DNA of 64,000 bases from CAWCQC01 sp963819905 (lineage in GTDB: Bacteria; Actinomycetota; Thermoleophilia; Gaiellales; Gaiellaceae). Position numbers and translations under genes: made by a program. The stretch spans positions 248,001-312,000 of the forward strand of contig CAWFXP010000009.1 in the NCBI GenBank assembly GCA_963819905.1, given 5' to 3'. Below are positions 31,315 to 38,805 of this stretch, one piece after another. Each line of letters opens with the position of its first letter. Positions within the stretch are counted from its first letter, which is position 1. The notes under the pieces were generated by a model that saw only the letters and a list, made by a program, of their open reading frames with translations, was not told the origin of the DNA and did no database searches.

Positions 31315-32586
31315 CTAGCGCTCGTCGCGCGGGAGGTCGAACAGGTGCCGCACGGTATCCGCGTACGCCGTGCCCTCCGCGGCGGCCGCGGCTTCCTTGA
31401 GACGGACCGTCGGCAGGTGAAGGAGCTTGTTCACGATCTGCGCGCTGAGCGACTCGACGGCGAGCCGCTGCTTCGGGCTCAGCCCTTCGAGGCGTGCGAG
31501 CGCGCGCTCGAGCTCCGCGGCTCGGATCTCCTCGGCGCGGCGGCGCAGCGACGCGATGGCGGGCACCACGTCGAGCGAGAGGCGCCAGGCGTGGAAGGCA
31601 GCCGCTTCCTCGCGGACGATAGCCTCCGCGCGGGCGCCTTCGTCCCGGCGAACACCGATGCTCTCCTCGACGACCCGTTCGAGATCGTCGATGTCGTAGA
31701 GAAAGCAGCCGTCGAGGTCGTTGATGGCGGGATCGAGATCGCGCGGTACCGCGATGTCGATGAAGAAGACCGGCTCACCGCGCCTCTGCCGGCGCGCCCG
31801 CTCGACCTGCTCGGCGCTCAGCACGAGCCCCTGCGAGCCGGTCGAGGCAATGACCACGTCGGCCTCGGCGACCTCGGCCTCGAGCTGCTCGAGGGAGACG
31901 GCGCGGCCGCCCAGGCGTTCCGCGATCGCGGCCGCGCGCTCGGGCGAGCGGTTGGCGACGACCAGGGAGCCGACGCCGCGCGCGATCAGGTCGGCCGCCG
32001 CCAGCTCGCCCATCTTGCCGGCGCCGACGATCAGTACCCGTCGAGCCGAGAGGTCGTCGAACACGCGCGCGGCGAGACCGGCGGCCGCGGCCGAAACGGA
32101 GGCCGGCGTCTCGCCGATCGCCGTCTCCCGCCGAACCCGCCTGCCCGTGTGCAGCGCCTGGCGAAAGAGACGGTGGACGACCGGGCCGGCAGCGCCGGCG
32201 GCGTCCGACGCCTCGTACGCCGCGCGCACCTGCCCGAGGATCTGGGCCTCGCCGGGAATCAGCGAGTCGAGCCCGGACGCCACCCGGAAGAGGTGGTGGG
32301 CCGCGTCGTCGTCGTACTTGACGTAGAGCGAGGGGTCGAGCCGCCCGGGCTCGAGACCGGCCAGCGTCTCGAGCTCGCTCACGGCTCGCGTACGGGCCGC
32401 CTCGCCTTCGGGCGCCGCCACGTAGAGGCAGGCCCTGTTGCACGTCCCGAGTGCGACGGCCTCGCCGTCGGTGCCTGCGGCGCGAACGGCGATCTCCGCG
32501 CCCTGACTCGGCTCGAAGGCCATCCGCTCCCTGAGCTCGACCGGAGCGAGGCGGTGCGAGGTTCCGACGAGAACGAGGGTCGGCAT
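31315..32586 (-). CDS. hemA: glutamyl-tRNA reductase
   Basis: First committed step of C5-pathway tetrapyrrole synthesis, reducing Glu-tRNA to glutamate-1-semialdehyde. 423 residues: catalytic Cys49 in LGTCNRACLYV, ASGLDSLIPGEAQILGQV, NADPH-binding GAGKMGELAAADL, and a C-terminal helical dimerisation domain (about 315-423). ATG 32586 gives the standard N-terminus LVLVGTSHRLAPVELRER. hemL and hemB are not in the window. Confidence 0.96.
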   Translation of the reverse strand: MPTLVLVGTSHRLAPVELRERMAFEPSQGAEIAVRAAGTDGEAVALGTCNRACLYVAAPEGEAARTRAVSELETLAGLEPGRLDPSLYVKYDDDAAHHLFRVASGLDSLIPGEAQILGQVRAAYEASDAAGAAGPVVHRLFRQALHTGRRVRRETAIGETPASVSAAAAGLAARVFDDLSARRVLIVGAGKMGELAAADLIARGVGSLVVANRSPERAAAIAERLGGRAVSLEQLEAEVAEADVVIASTGSQGLVLSAEQVERARRQRRGEPVFFIDIAVPRDLDPAINDLDGCFLYDIDDLERVVEESIGVRRDEGARAEAIVREEAAAFHAWRLSLDVVPAIASLRRRAEEIRAAELERALARLEGLSPKQRLAVESLSAQIVNKLLHLPTVRLKEAAAAAEGTAYADTVRHLFDLPRDER

Positions 32587-32588
32587 GC

Positions 32589-33386
32589 TCAGACGTGGGA
32601 GACGGGAACGGAGCCGAGACGAACGACGACGACGAGCAGGAACCCGGCGAGGGCGAGGTACGCCGAGCGGCGGCCGCGCCACCCCGCCTCGAAGCGGAGG
32701 ACGAGGAAGGCCGCGTAGATCACCCACGTCAGGAGCGTGACGGCCATCACCGCGTCGAACCCGCCGCCCTCTGTTCCGAGCCTGCCGAGGCCGACGCCGA
32801 TCCCGAGCGTGAGCGCCGGCAACGCGACGGCGACGACCCGCGCGGTCAGAGTGTCGAGCGTCGCCAGCGACGGCGCCCGGACGCGAAGGAGGCTGGCCGA
32901 GCGGCGCTTCAGCCGGCGGTTCTGCCACAGGTAAACCGCCGAGAGAGCGGCCGCGAGAGCGAAGCCCGCGAACGCGGCGACGACCAGGCCGACGTGGAGC
33001 GCGAGGAAGACGCTGCCGAAGTCGGTGCTCGCGTCGGCGCCGGCGCCGCCGGCCGCCCAGGCGAGCGCGAGCAGCACGGCCGCGGGCGGCATCACGGCGA
33101 GCCCGAGCAGCCGATACGGAGCGCGGCAGCCCCAGATCAGGTAGGCGCCGACGCACATCCAGACGAAGAGATTGAGCGATCCGGCCCAGGAGTCCCACGG
33201 GAACGCGTCAGCGCCCATCGCCTGGGCGACGAGGAGGGCGGTCTGCGCGAGCCAGCCGAGCCGTACGCCCCAGATCGCGTACCGGCCGAGGCGGCCCGGG
33301 CGGATCGTCTCACCGACGTAGGCGAGCGCAGCCTCTGCGTAGCCGAAGACGGCCGGCCAGACGAGGAGGAGCGCCGCCTCGCCCAT
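32589..33386 (-). CDS. CcsA/HemX-like cytochrome c assembly membrane protein
   Basis: A 265-residue protein with about eight transmembrane helices. The central segment FPWDSWAGSLNLFVWMCVGAYLIWG is a degenerate tryptophan-rich (WWD-like) heme-handling loop, and a conserved histidine lies in FLALHVGLVVAAFAGFALA. This fits the CcsA/HemX (cytochrome c assembly) family; HemX-type proteins are often encoded next to hemA, as here. It may handle heme delivery or regulate HemA level. ATG 33386 overlaps the preceding stop (TGATG); 2 nt before hemA. Confidence 0.75.
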   Translation of the reverse strand: MGEAALLLVWPAVFGYAEAALAYVGETIRPGRLGRYAIWGVRLGWLAQTALLVAQAMGADAFPWDSWAGSLNLFVWMCVGAYLIWGCRAPYRLLGLAVMPPAAVLLALAWAAGGAGADASTDFGSVFLALHVGLVVAAFAGFALAAALSAVYLWQNRRLKRRSASLLRVRAPSLATLDTLTARVVAVALPALTLGIGVGLGRLGTEGGGFDAVMAVTLLTWVIYAAFLVLRFEAGWRGRRSAYLALAGFLLVVVVRLGSVPVSHV

Positions 33387-33574
33387 CAGCCGACCGGCGT
33401 CTCCTCGCGCGTCTCCCCGGGTAGTCGCTCGGTGCGCGCCCGCGCCCGTTCGGCGAGCTCCGCGAGCTCCTGCGAGAGGCGGGCCATGCGGAACGAGTAG
33501 ATCACCACGTAGAGGAGGACGACCGCCAGGACGACCAGGTAGGCGGCCGTCACGTACTTCTCGGCGGTCGTCAC
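33386..33574 (-). CDS. ccmD: small single-helix CcmD-like protein
   Basis: A 62-residue protein with one transmembrane helix (about 8-30, YVTAAYLVVLAVVLLYVVIY) and a charged cytoplasmic C-terminus, in the position of CcmD between ccmC and the next heme gene. CcmD helps release holo-CcmE in system I, but primary sequence is barely conserved, so the name rests on size, topology and context. GTG overlaps the ccmC stop (GTGA). Confidence 0.65.
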   Translation of the reverse strand: MTTAEKYVTAAYLVVLAVVLLYVVIYSFRMARLSQELAELAERARARTERLPGETREETPVG

Positions 33575-34284
33575 GCGAGCGCCTTCCTGAGCTCGCGCAG
33601 GCGGAGGTCGATTCGCTTGCCGGCGAGCTCCGTGTGGTAGAGCGCAAAGCCGAGGGCGAGCATCCCGGCGAGGCAGACCAGGAAGCTGGCGAACATCGAG
33701 CCCGTCATGCCGATCCCTTCTCGGGTGAAGACCGCCGGATGGAGAAGCGTCCCCAGGATCCGGATCGCCAGGAAGCTGATCGGGATGAGCACCACCCCGA
33801 AGAGTGCGTACACGGCGCAGGTTCGCGAGCGCCTCGGGCCCGGATCGATCGAGAAGCGGAGCATGAAGTACGCCGAGTAGAAGAGGAAGAGGATGAGAAA
33901 GACCACGAGTTGCCGCTCGCCCCAGGTCCACCAGACCCCCCAGGAGATCTTGGCCCAGATCGTGCCGGTCGCCAGCGTCAGGACCCCGAAGATCGTCCCG
34001 ATGTGGATCGCTGTGTAGCTCTCGAGGTCGTAGCGCTCGCTTCCCGTCCAGAGGAGGCGGAGCGCCTTCCACGCCCCCCAGCCGAAGCACGCATATGCGG
34101 TCAGCGCGACCGGCACGTGGATGTAGAAGATCTTCTGGCTGAAGCCCTGATCGCCGTCGATCGGCGCCCACCAGAGCGCGAGCGCGATGCCCGCGAGGAG
34201 GAGGACGAACGCGCCGACCGCGAGCGGCGGCCCCGGTCTATTCCGTAACGACGTACTCAAAGGAAGCCCATGAGATGATCGCAA
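33571..34284 (-). CDS. ccmC: heme exporter/chaperone subunit CcmC
   Basis: Integral membrane heme-handling protein of cytochrome c maturation system I, 237 residues, six helices. Conserved histidines flank the periplasmic tryptophan-rich loop: KIFYIHVPVALTAY and AIHIGTIFG, with WGVWWTWGERQL in between. The usual WD in the loop (WxWDxR) is WGE here. TTG at 34284 is used; another TTG at 34260 would still give all helices. Overlaps the ccmB 3' end by 47 nt. Confidence 0.87.
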   Translation of the reverse strand: MRSSHGLPLSTSLRNRPGPPLAVGAFVLLLAGIALALWWAPIDGDQGFSQKIFYIHVPVALTAYACFGWGAWKALRLLWTGSERYDLESYTAIHIGTIFGVLTLATGTIWAKISWGVWWTWGERQLVVFLILFLFYSAYFMLRFSIDPGPRRSRTCAVYALFGVVLIPISFLAIRILGTLLHPAVFTREGIGMTGSMFASFLVCLAGMLALGFALYHTELAGKRIDLRLRELRKALA

Positions 34285-34879
34285 AGATCGCGTCGTAGAG
34301 GATCAGGAACCAGAGAAACCGCCCGGGCTCGTCCGAGATCGAGGCGCCGACTCCGCCGATCACGATCGGGATCGCGAGCGGGATGAAGAGGAGCGGCAGG
34401 AGCAGGTCTCCCGTACGGCTCGCCAGGGCGATCGCCGAGAGAAGCGCGCCGACGGCCGCGATGCCGACGTCGGCGAGCAGGACGGCCGCGATCATCGTCC
34501 CGTCGACCGGGGCGTAGAAGAGCGCGAAGGCGGGCAGCGCGATCGCCTCCATCACGACCAGGAAGACGATGACGCTCGCCGTCTTCGCGAGCCAGATGGC
34601 GCTCCGGTCGCAGGGCGCGAGGACGAGCCCGTCGAGCAGGCGCTGCTCGCGCTCGGCAGCGTAGACGCGGGTGAGCCCGAGCAGGGCGGTGAAGAGGATC
34701 GCGATCCAGAGGAGGCCGCGCGCGGCGTCGTCACCGGCCGACTCGGGAAGCGCGAAGTGGAAGACGACGAGCGCGCCGACGACGAACAGGAGCATCGCCG
34801 GGACGGTGTCGCGCGAGCGGAGCTCGAGGAGCAGGTCCTTTCGCGCCAGCACGGCGACGTCCTGGAAGTAGGCGGTCAC
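34238..34879 (-). CDS. ccmB: heme exporter protein CcmB
   Basis: ABC-transporter membrane subunit, 213 residues, six helices, pairing with CcmA. Family features: N-terminal ARKDLLLELRSRDTVPAMLLF and the LDGLVLAPCDRSAIWLAKT amphipathic segment, then PLLFIPLAIPIVI. Works with CcmACD to release heme-loaded CcmE, although no ccmE gene is seen in this window. ATG overlaps the ccmA stop. Confidence 0.9.
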   Translation of the reverse strand: MTAYFQDVAVLARKDLLLELRSRDTVPAMLLFVVGALVVFHFALPESAGDDAARGLLWIAILFTALLGLTRVYAAEREQRLLDGLVLAPCDRSAIWLAKTASVIVFLVVMEAIALPAFALFYAPVDGTMIAAVLLADVGIAAVGALLSAIALASRTGDLLLPLLFIPLAIPIVIGGVGASISDEPGRFLWFLILYDAIFAIISWASFEYVVTE

Positions 34880-35460
34880 GTCAGCTCCAGCCGCAGCGTG
34901 GCGAGCTCCGCGAGCCGCTCAGGATCGTGCGAGGACACGGCGAACGTCCGCTCCTCCGCCAGCTCTCGCAGCTCGCCGTCGAGGATCGCGGCGCCTTCCC
35001 GGTCGAGCCCTGCGTACGGCTCGTCGAGGAGGAGCAGCTCGGGCTCGTGCAGGAGCGCGCGGCAAAGCGAGAGGCGCTGCTGCATGCCGCGCGAGTACGT
35101 CTGGACGCGCTCGTGGCGGGCCTCCCAGAGCCCGTAGCGCTCGAGCAGCATCCCGATCCGCTCGCGCCGCTCGGGAACGCGGTAGAGACGCCCGTACAGC
35201 TCGAGGTTCTCGAGCCCGGTCAGCTCCCGGTAGACGAGCGGATCGTGGCCGACGTAGCCGAGCGCCCGCCGTTCAGCCGCGACGAGGAGCTCCCCCTCCG
35301 AGGGAGCGAGCAGCCGGGCGAAGAGCCGGAGCAGCGTGCTCTTGCCCGCGCCGTTTCGCCCGGTGACGAGGAGGAAGCCGCCCCGCGGCAGCTCGAGCGA
35401 GACGTCCGTCAGCACCTCCTTCTCTCCGAAGCGCTTGCCGAGGCCCCGCGCCGAGATCAC
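34876..35460 (-). CDS. ccmA: heme exporter ATP-binding protein CcmA
   Basis: ABC ATPase of 194 residues. Walker A GRNGAGKSTLLRLFARLL, Q-loop LGYVGHDPLVYRELTGLENL, signature YSRGMQQRLSLCRALLHEPE, Walker B LLLLDEPYAGLD and switch His in SSHDPE. GTG 35460 overlaps the prenyltransferase stop (GTGA). Adjacent ccmB and ccmC fix its role within the ABC superfamily. Confidence 0.9.
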   Translation of the reverse strand: MISARGLGKRFGEKEVLTDVSLELPRGGFLLVTGRNGAGKSTLLRLFARLLAPSEGELLVAAERRALGYVGHDPLVYRELTGLENLELYGRLYRVPERRERIGMLLERYGLWEARHERVQTYSRGMQQRLSLCRALLHEPELLLLDEPYAGLDREGAAILDGELRELAEERTFAVSSHDPERLAELATLRLELT

Positions 35461-36323
35461 ACGAGCACCTCTCCGAGGACGAACGCGAAGAAGACGAGCG
35501 AGATCACGCCGTTCATGGTGAAGAACGCCGTGTCGAGCCGGCGCCAGTCCCGGGGCGAGACGAGCGACTGCTCGTAGCCGAGGAGGAGCGCGACCGCGGC
35601 GACGCCGAGCCAGTAGAGCGCGCCGACCTCGAGCCCGAGACCGGTGCCGACGAGCAGCGCGACGGTGGCGACGTGGCACAGGCGGCTGACGAGGAAGGTG
35701 GCCCTGACACCGAAACGGGCCGGGAACGAGTGGAGCCCTTGCGTGCGGTCGACGTCGAGGTCGAAGAGCGCGTACAGGAGATCGAAGCCGGTGACCCAGA
35801 ACGCGACCGCGCCGCCGAGGAGCCAGGCCGGCCAGGGGAGCTCGTTCGTGATCGCCGCCCAGGCTCCGAGCGGCGCGAGCCCGTCGACGACGCCGAGCCA
35901 GAAGTGGCACAGCCAGGTGACGCGCTTGAGGTACGGGTAGACGACGAAGCCGACGACGGGGATCGGCCACAGCCAGTGGACGATCGGCGCGAGCTGGTAG
36001 ACGGCGACCAGGAAGACCGCGAGCGAGCCGAGCGCGAACGCGATCACCTGCCAACGAAGGAGCGCGCCCCGCGGGATCTCCCGCCCCGCCGTGCGCGGGT
36101 TTCTCGCGTCGATACCGGCGTCGATCAGGCGGTTCAGGGCCATCGCGAAGCTCCGCGCCCCGGCCATGGCGACCGTAACCCAGACCAGGTCGTGGGCACT
36201 CGGGACGCCGTCGACGGCGAGGAAGGCGCCGACGTACGCGAACGGCAACGCGAACAGCGTGTGCTCGATCTTGACGAGGGACGAGAAGAGCTTCGTATAC
36301 CGAAGGGTTGTCGCCTCGCTCAT
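35457..36323 (-). CDS. mqnP: UbiA-family prenyltransferase, MqnP-like (menaquinone biosynthesis)
   Basis: Polytopic (about nine helices) aromatic prenyltransferase of 288 residues. The first Mg-prenyl-diphosphate motif is MALNRLIDAGIDARNPRT and the second FDLLYALFDLDVDR. The NRxxDxxxDxxNPRT form is that of UbiA and of MqnP, which acts in the futalosine route. Menaquinone would be the electron acceptor of the nuo complex here. No ubi or other mqn genes are in the window, so UbiA versus MqnP is inferred from the likely actinobacterial host and respiratory context. Confidence 0.8.
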   Translation of the reverse strand: MSEATTLRYTKLFSSLVKIEHTLFALPFAYVGAFLAVDGVPSAHDLVWVTVAMAGARSFAMALNRLIDAGIDARNPRTAGREIPRGALLRWQVIAFALGSLAVFLVAVYQLAPIVHWLWPIPVVGFVVYPYLKRVTWLCHFWLGVVDGLAPLGAWAAITNELPWPAWLLGGAVAFWVTGFDLLYALFDLDVDRTQGLHSFPARFGVRATFLVSRLCHVATVALLVGTGLGLEVGALYWLGVAAVALLLGYEQSLVSPRDWRRLDTAFFTMNGVISLVFFAFVLGEVLV

Positions 36324-36808
36324 GTCTGGCGATGCCCGGCCGGCCCGGCGGGCGTGTCCGCGAGCAGCTCGGCCGCGTGGCCGAGCGCGGGCGCGAGGAC
36401 GGCGTAACCGTCGCGGCAGCCGCCCGGCGACCCGGGGAGGTTCACGATCAGCGTCCGGCCGAGCGTGCCGGCGACACCCCGCGACAGGAGCCCGTGAGGA
36501 GTCTTGGCGATCGAGTCCGCCCGGAGCGCCTCGGGTATTCCCGGAACGAGGCGCTCGACCACGCCGAGGGTGGCCTCGGGCGTGACGTCGCGCGGCGCGA
36601 GACCCGTCCCGCCGGTCGTGAGGACGATCCGGGCCGAGGCTGCGAGCTCGCGCAGTGCGCCGGCAATCGCCTCGTTCTCGTCGGGGACGACGCGCCGCTC
36701 GACCTGCCAGCCGTCCCCGGCGAGCAGCTCGGCGAGCACCATGCCGCTCGTGTCTTCTCTCGTGCCGCCGTGGACGCCGTCGGAAACCGTCAGCACCGCC
36801 GCTTTCAC
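36320..36808 (-). CDS. mogA: molybdenum cofactor biosynthesis protein MogA/MoaB
   Basis: Adenylylates molybdopterin before molybdate insertion. 162 residues: VLTVSDGVHGGTREDTSGMV, the ATP/MPT-binding VLTTGGTGLAPRDVTPEAT and NLPGSPGGCRDGYAVLAPAL. Length fits MoaB/MogA. ATG overlaps the moaC stop (ATGA). moeA is about 9 kb away and a molybdoenzyme at 17257. Confidence 0.9.
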   Translation of the reverse strand: MKAAVLTVSDGVHGGTREDTSGMVLAELLAGDGWQVERRVVPDENEAIAGALRELAASARIVLTTGGTGLAPRDVTPEATLGVVERLVPGIPEALRADSIAKTPHGLLSRGVAGTLGRTLIVNLPGSPGGCRDGYAVLAPALGHAAELLADTPAGPAGHRQT

Positions 36809-37263
36809 GCGGGCTCCTTCGTCTTCTCGACGAGCCGCACGTCGGTCACCGTCATCTCCTTGTCGATCGCCTTCGCCATGTCGTAGACGGTGAGCGCGGC
36901 CACGGAGGCCGCGACGAGCGCCTCCATCTCGACTCCGGTGGTCGCGGCCGTCTCCGCCGCTGCCGTGATCCGGACGCCCGCATCGACGACGTCGAGCTCG
37001 ACGTCGACCACGGACAGGGGAAGCTGGTGACAGAGCGGGATGAGCGCCGAGGTCTGCTTCGCGGCCATGATGCCCGCGATCTGCGCCGTCGCCAGCGCGT
37101 CGCCCTTCGGCAGCTCGCGCAGCCGCCGCGCGGTGGCCGGCGCCATCGTCACGGTCGCGTGGGCCACCGCCCGGCGGCGCACGACAGGCTTCGAGCCCAC
37201 GTCGACCATGCGGACCCGGCCCGCCTCGTCAACGTGGCTCAGGCGCGGATCCTCGTCGCTCAC
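36805..37263 (-). CDS. moaC: cyclic pyranopterin monophosphate synthase MoaC
   Basis: Second step of molybdenum cofactor synthesis. 152 residues with SHVDEAGRVRMVDVGSKP at the start, AGIMAAKQTSALIPLCHQLP (active-site Lys and His) and GVEMEALVAASVAALTVYDM near the C-terminus with the conserved MAKAIDKEM. Full length. ATG overlaps the otsA stop. No moaA is seen nearby. Confidence 0.95.
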   Translation of the reverse strand: MSDEDPRLSHVDEAGRVRMVDVGSKPVVRRRAVAHATVTMAPATARRLRELPKGDALATAQIAGIMAAKQTSALIPLCHQLPLSVVDVELDVVDAGVRITAAAETAATTGVEMEALVAASVAALTVYDMAKAIDKEMTVTDVRLVEKTKEPA

Positions 37264-38759
37264 GGGAGTTGAAGTGTACTTCCGGCTCTGGCGCCGGCCC
37301 TCGTGGCGGCTGCGTCGAGATCCGTCAGCTGGGCCGTGATCCAGGCCTCGATGTCGTGCTCCCGGACGTGCCGGCGGATCGCCTCGACTCGCCGGCGGCG
37401 ATCGTCGGCGTCCATCGTCAGCGCGAGGTGGATCGCCTCCGCCTGGCCGGCGACGTCGAACGGGTTCACGGTCAGCGCCCAGGGTGCGAGCTCCTCGTGG
37501 GCGCCGGCGTTCTCCGAGAGGATCAGCACGCCTGCGCGCTCGTTGACGAGCGGCGCCTCCTTCGCCACGAGGTTCATGCCGTCGAAGATGGCGTTCACGA
37601 GCAGGGCGTCGTACTGCTTGTACGCGGCCACCGCCTGCTGGAAGTTGTCGGCGATCTGCAGGTCGAGGGGCAGCCAGTCCTCACGCTGAAACCGGTCGTT
37701 CAGCGTGCGCGCCGCGCGCTGGATCGCACCCAGGTACTCCGCGTACTCAGGGATGTCCTGCCGCGACGGATCGAGAAGCGCGAGCATGGTCACGCGTCCG
37801 TGCATCTCGGGATGCGCCTCGAGGTAGTACGCGAACGCGTGGAAGCCGCGGACGACGTTCTTCGACGGATCGGTGCGGTCTACCCGCAGCACCAGGAACT
37901 CCGGTCGCTGGTCGACGATCCGCTGCTCTTCGGCGAGCACCCCCTGGCTCGCGGCGAGCTCGTCGAACTCGAGCGGGTCGACGGAGATCGGAGCGACCCG
38001 GGCGCGCACCTCGCGCCCGCCGAACGCCACCGCTCCCGACTCGAAATGCGCGTCCGCTCCGACGATGTCCTCGCAGCTGCGCAGGAAGTTCGTCCGCCAG
38101 CGGTCGGTGTGGAAGCTGACCACGTCGTTCGCGAGGAGCCCCTCGTGTAGCTGCCGACGGATCGCCTCCGGCAGGACGCGCCAGTAGTCGGGCTGGGGCC
38201 AGGGGACGTGAACGAAGTGTGCGAGAGGTGCCTCCGGCGCCTGCTCGCGCACGATCGCCGGCGCAACGTAGAGGTGGTAGTCGTGGAAGAGGACGGCCGC
38301 GTCCTGGCACGCCTCGAGCTCCGCCGCGACCGCGTCGGCGAAGTTGCGGTTCACGGCCACATAGCCGTCCGTCCACGCGTGGTGGAGGGCCTGGTCGACG
38401 TCCGGCGCCTGCGCGAGTCCCCAGAGGTAGTGCTGGATGAACCAGAGCGTCGGATTCGAGACGACGTTGTAGTACCAGTCGTAGGCCTTCGGGTCATGGG
38501 CGACGAGGCGCAGCCGGTAGGGAGCGCCGTCCCACGCGATCTCCGGAATGGCCTCGTGGCCGGCCTCGGAAGCCACCCGGCGGTCCTCGTCCGTCATCGC
38601 GCTCGCGATCCAGGTCACATCGTGATGCGAAACAAGACTGCGGAGCGCGGTCACGAGGCCGCCGCCGCCTCGGCGGGCGACCCGGGCGCCGTCCCCGTCG
38701 CGGTCGTAGGTGACGGGGCCACGGTTCGAGACGACGATCAGGCGCCGGCGCTCGGCCAT
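37260..38759 (-). CDS. otsA: trehalose-6-phosphate synthase-type glycosyltransferase (GT20)
   Basis: Transfers glucose from a nucleotide sugar to glucose-6-phosphate. 499 residues: N-terminal VVSNRGPVTYDRD, GGGGLVTALRSLV (donor-phosphate loop), FHDYHLYVAPAI, HVPWPQPDYWRVLP, LRVDRTDPSKNVVRG, and C-terminal DGMNLVAKEAPLVNE plus LILSENAGAHEEL, all GT20 features. No phosphatase OtsB is adjacent. ATG 38759 lies 7 nt after TACCGT. It is the first gene of a 14-gene minus-strand run reaching 28382. Confidence 0.88.
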   Translation of the reverse strand: MAERRRLIVVSNRGPVTYDRDGDGARVARRGGGGLVTALRSLVSHHDVTWIASAMTDEDRRVASEAGHEAIPEIAWDGAPYRLRLVAHDPKAYDWYYNVVSNPTLWFIQHYLWGLAQAPDVDQALHHAWTDGYVAVNRNFADAVAAELEACQDAAVLFHDYHLYVAPAIVREQAPEAPLAHFVHVPWPQPDYWRVLPEAIRRQLHEGLLANDVVSFHTDRWRTNFLRSCEDIVGADAHFESGAVAFGGREVRARVAPISVDPLEFDELAASQGVLAEEQRIVDQRPEFLVLRVDRTDPSKNVVRGFHAFAYYLEAHPEMHGRVTMLALLDPSRQDIPEYAEYLGAIQRAARTLNDRFQREDWLPLDLQIADNFQQAVAAYKQYDALLVNAIFDGMNLVAKEAPLVNERAGVLILSENAGAHEELAPWALTVNPFDVAGQAEAIHLALTMDADDRRRRVEAIRRHVREHDIEAWITAQLTDLDAAATRAGARAGSTLQLP

Positions 38760-38766
38760 GGCGCCT

Positions 38767-38772
38767 ACGGTA
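38767..38772 (-). promoter_or_regulatory. promoter -10 of the otsA-to-heme gene run
   Basis: TACCGT on the minus strand, 7 nt before the ATG at 38759, so the mRNA would have essentially no leader. It is the only clear promoter position ahead of the 14-gene run; internal promoters are possible but not evident. Confidence 0.5.
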
Positions 38773-38805
38773 CCGGCAGCCCTCGCGCAGCCGGGCGGCA
38801 GCGCC

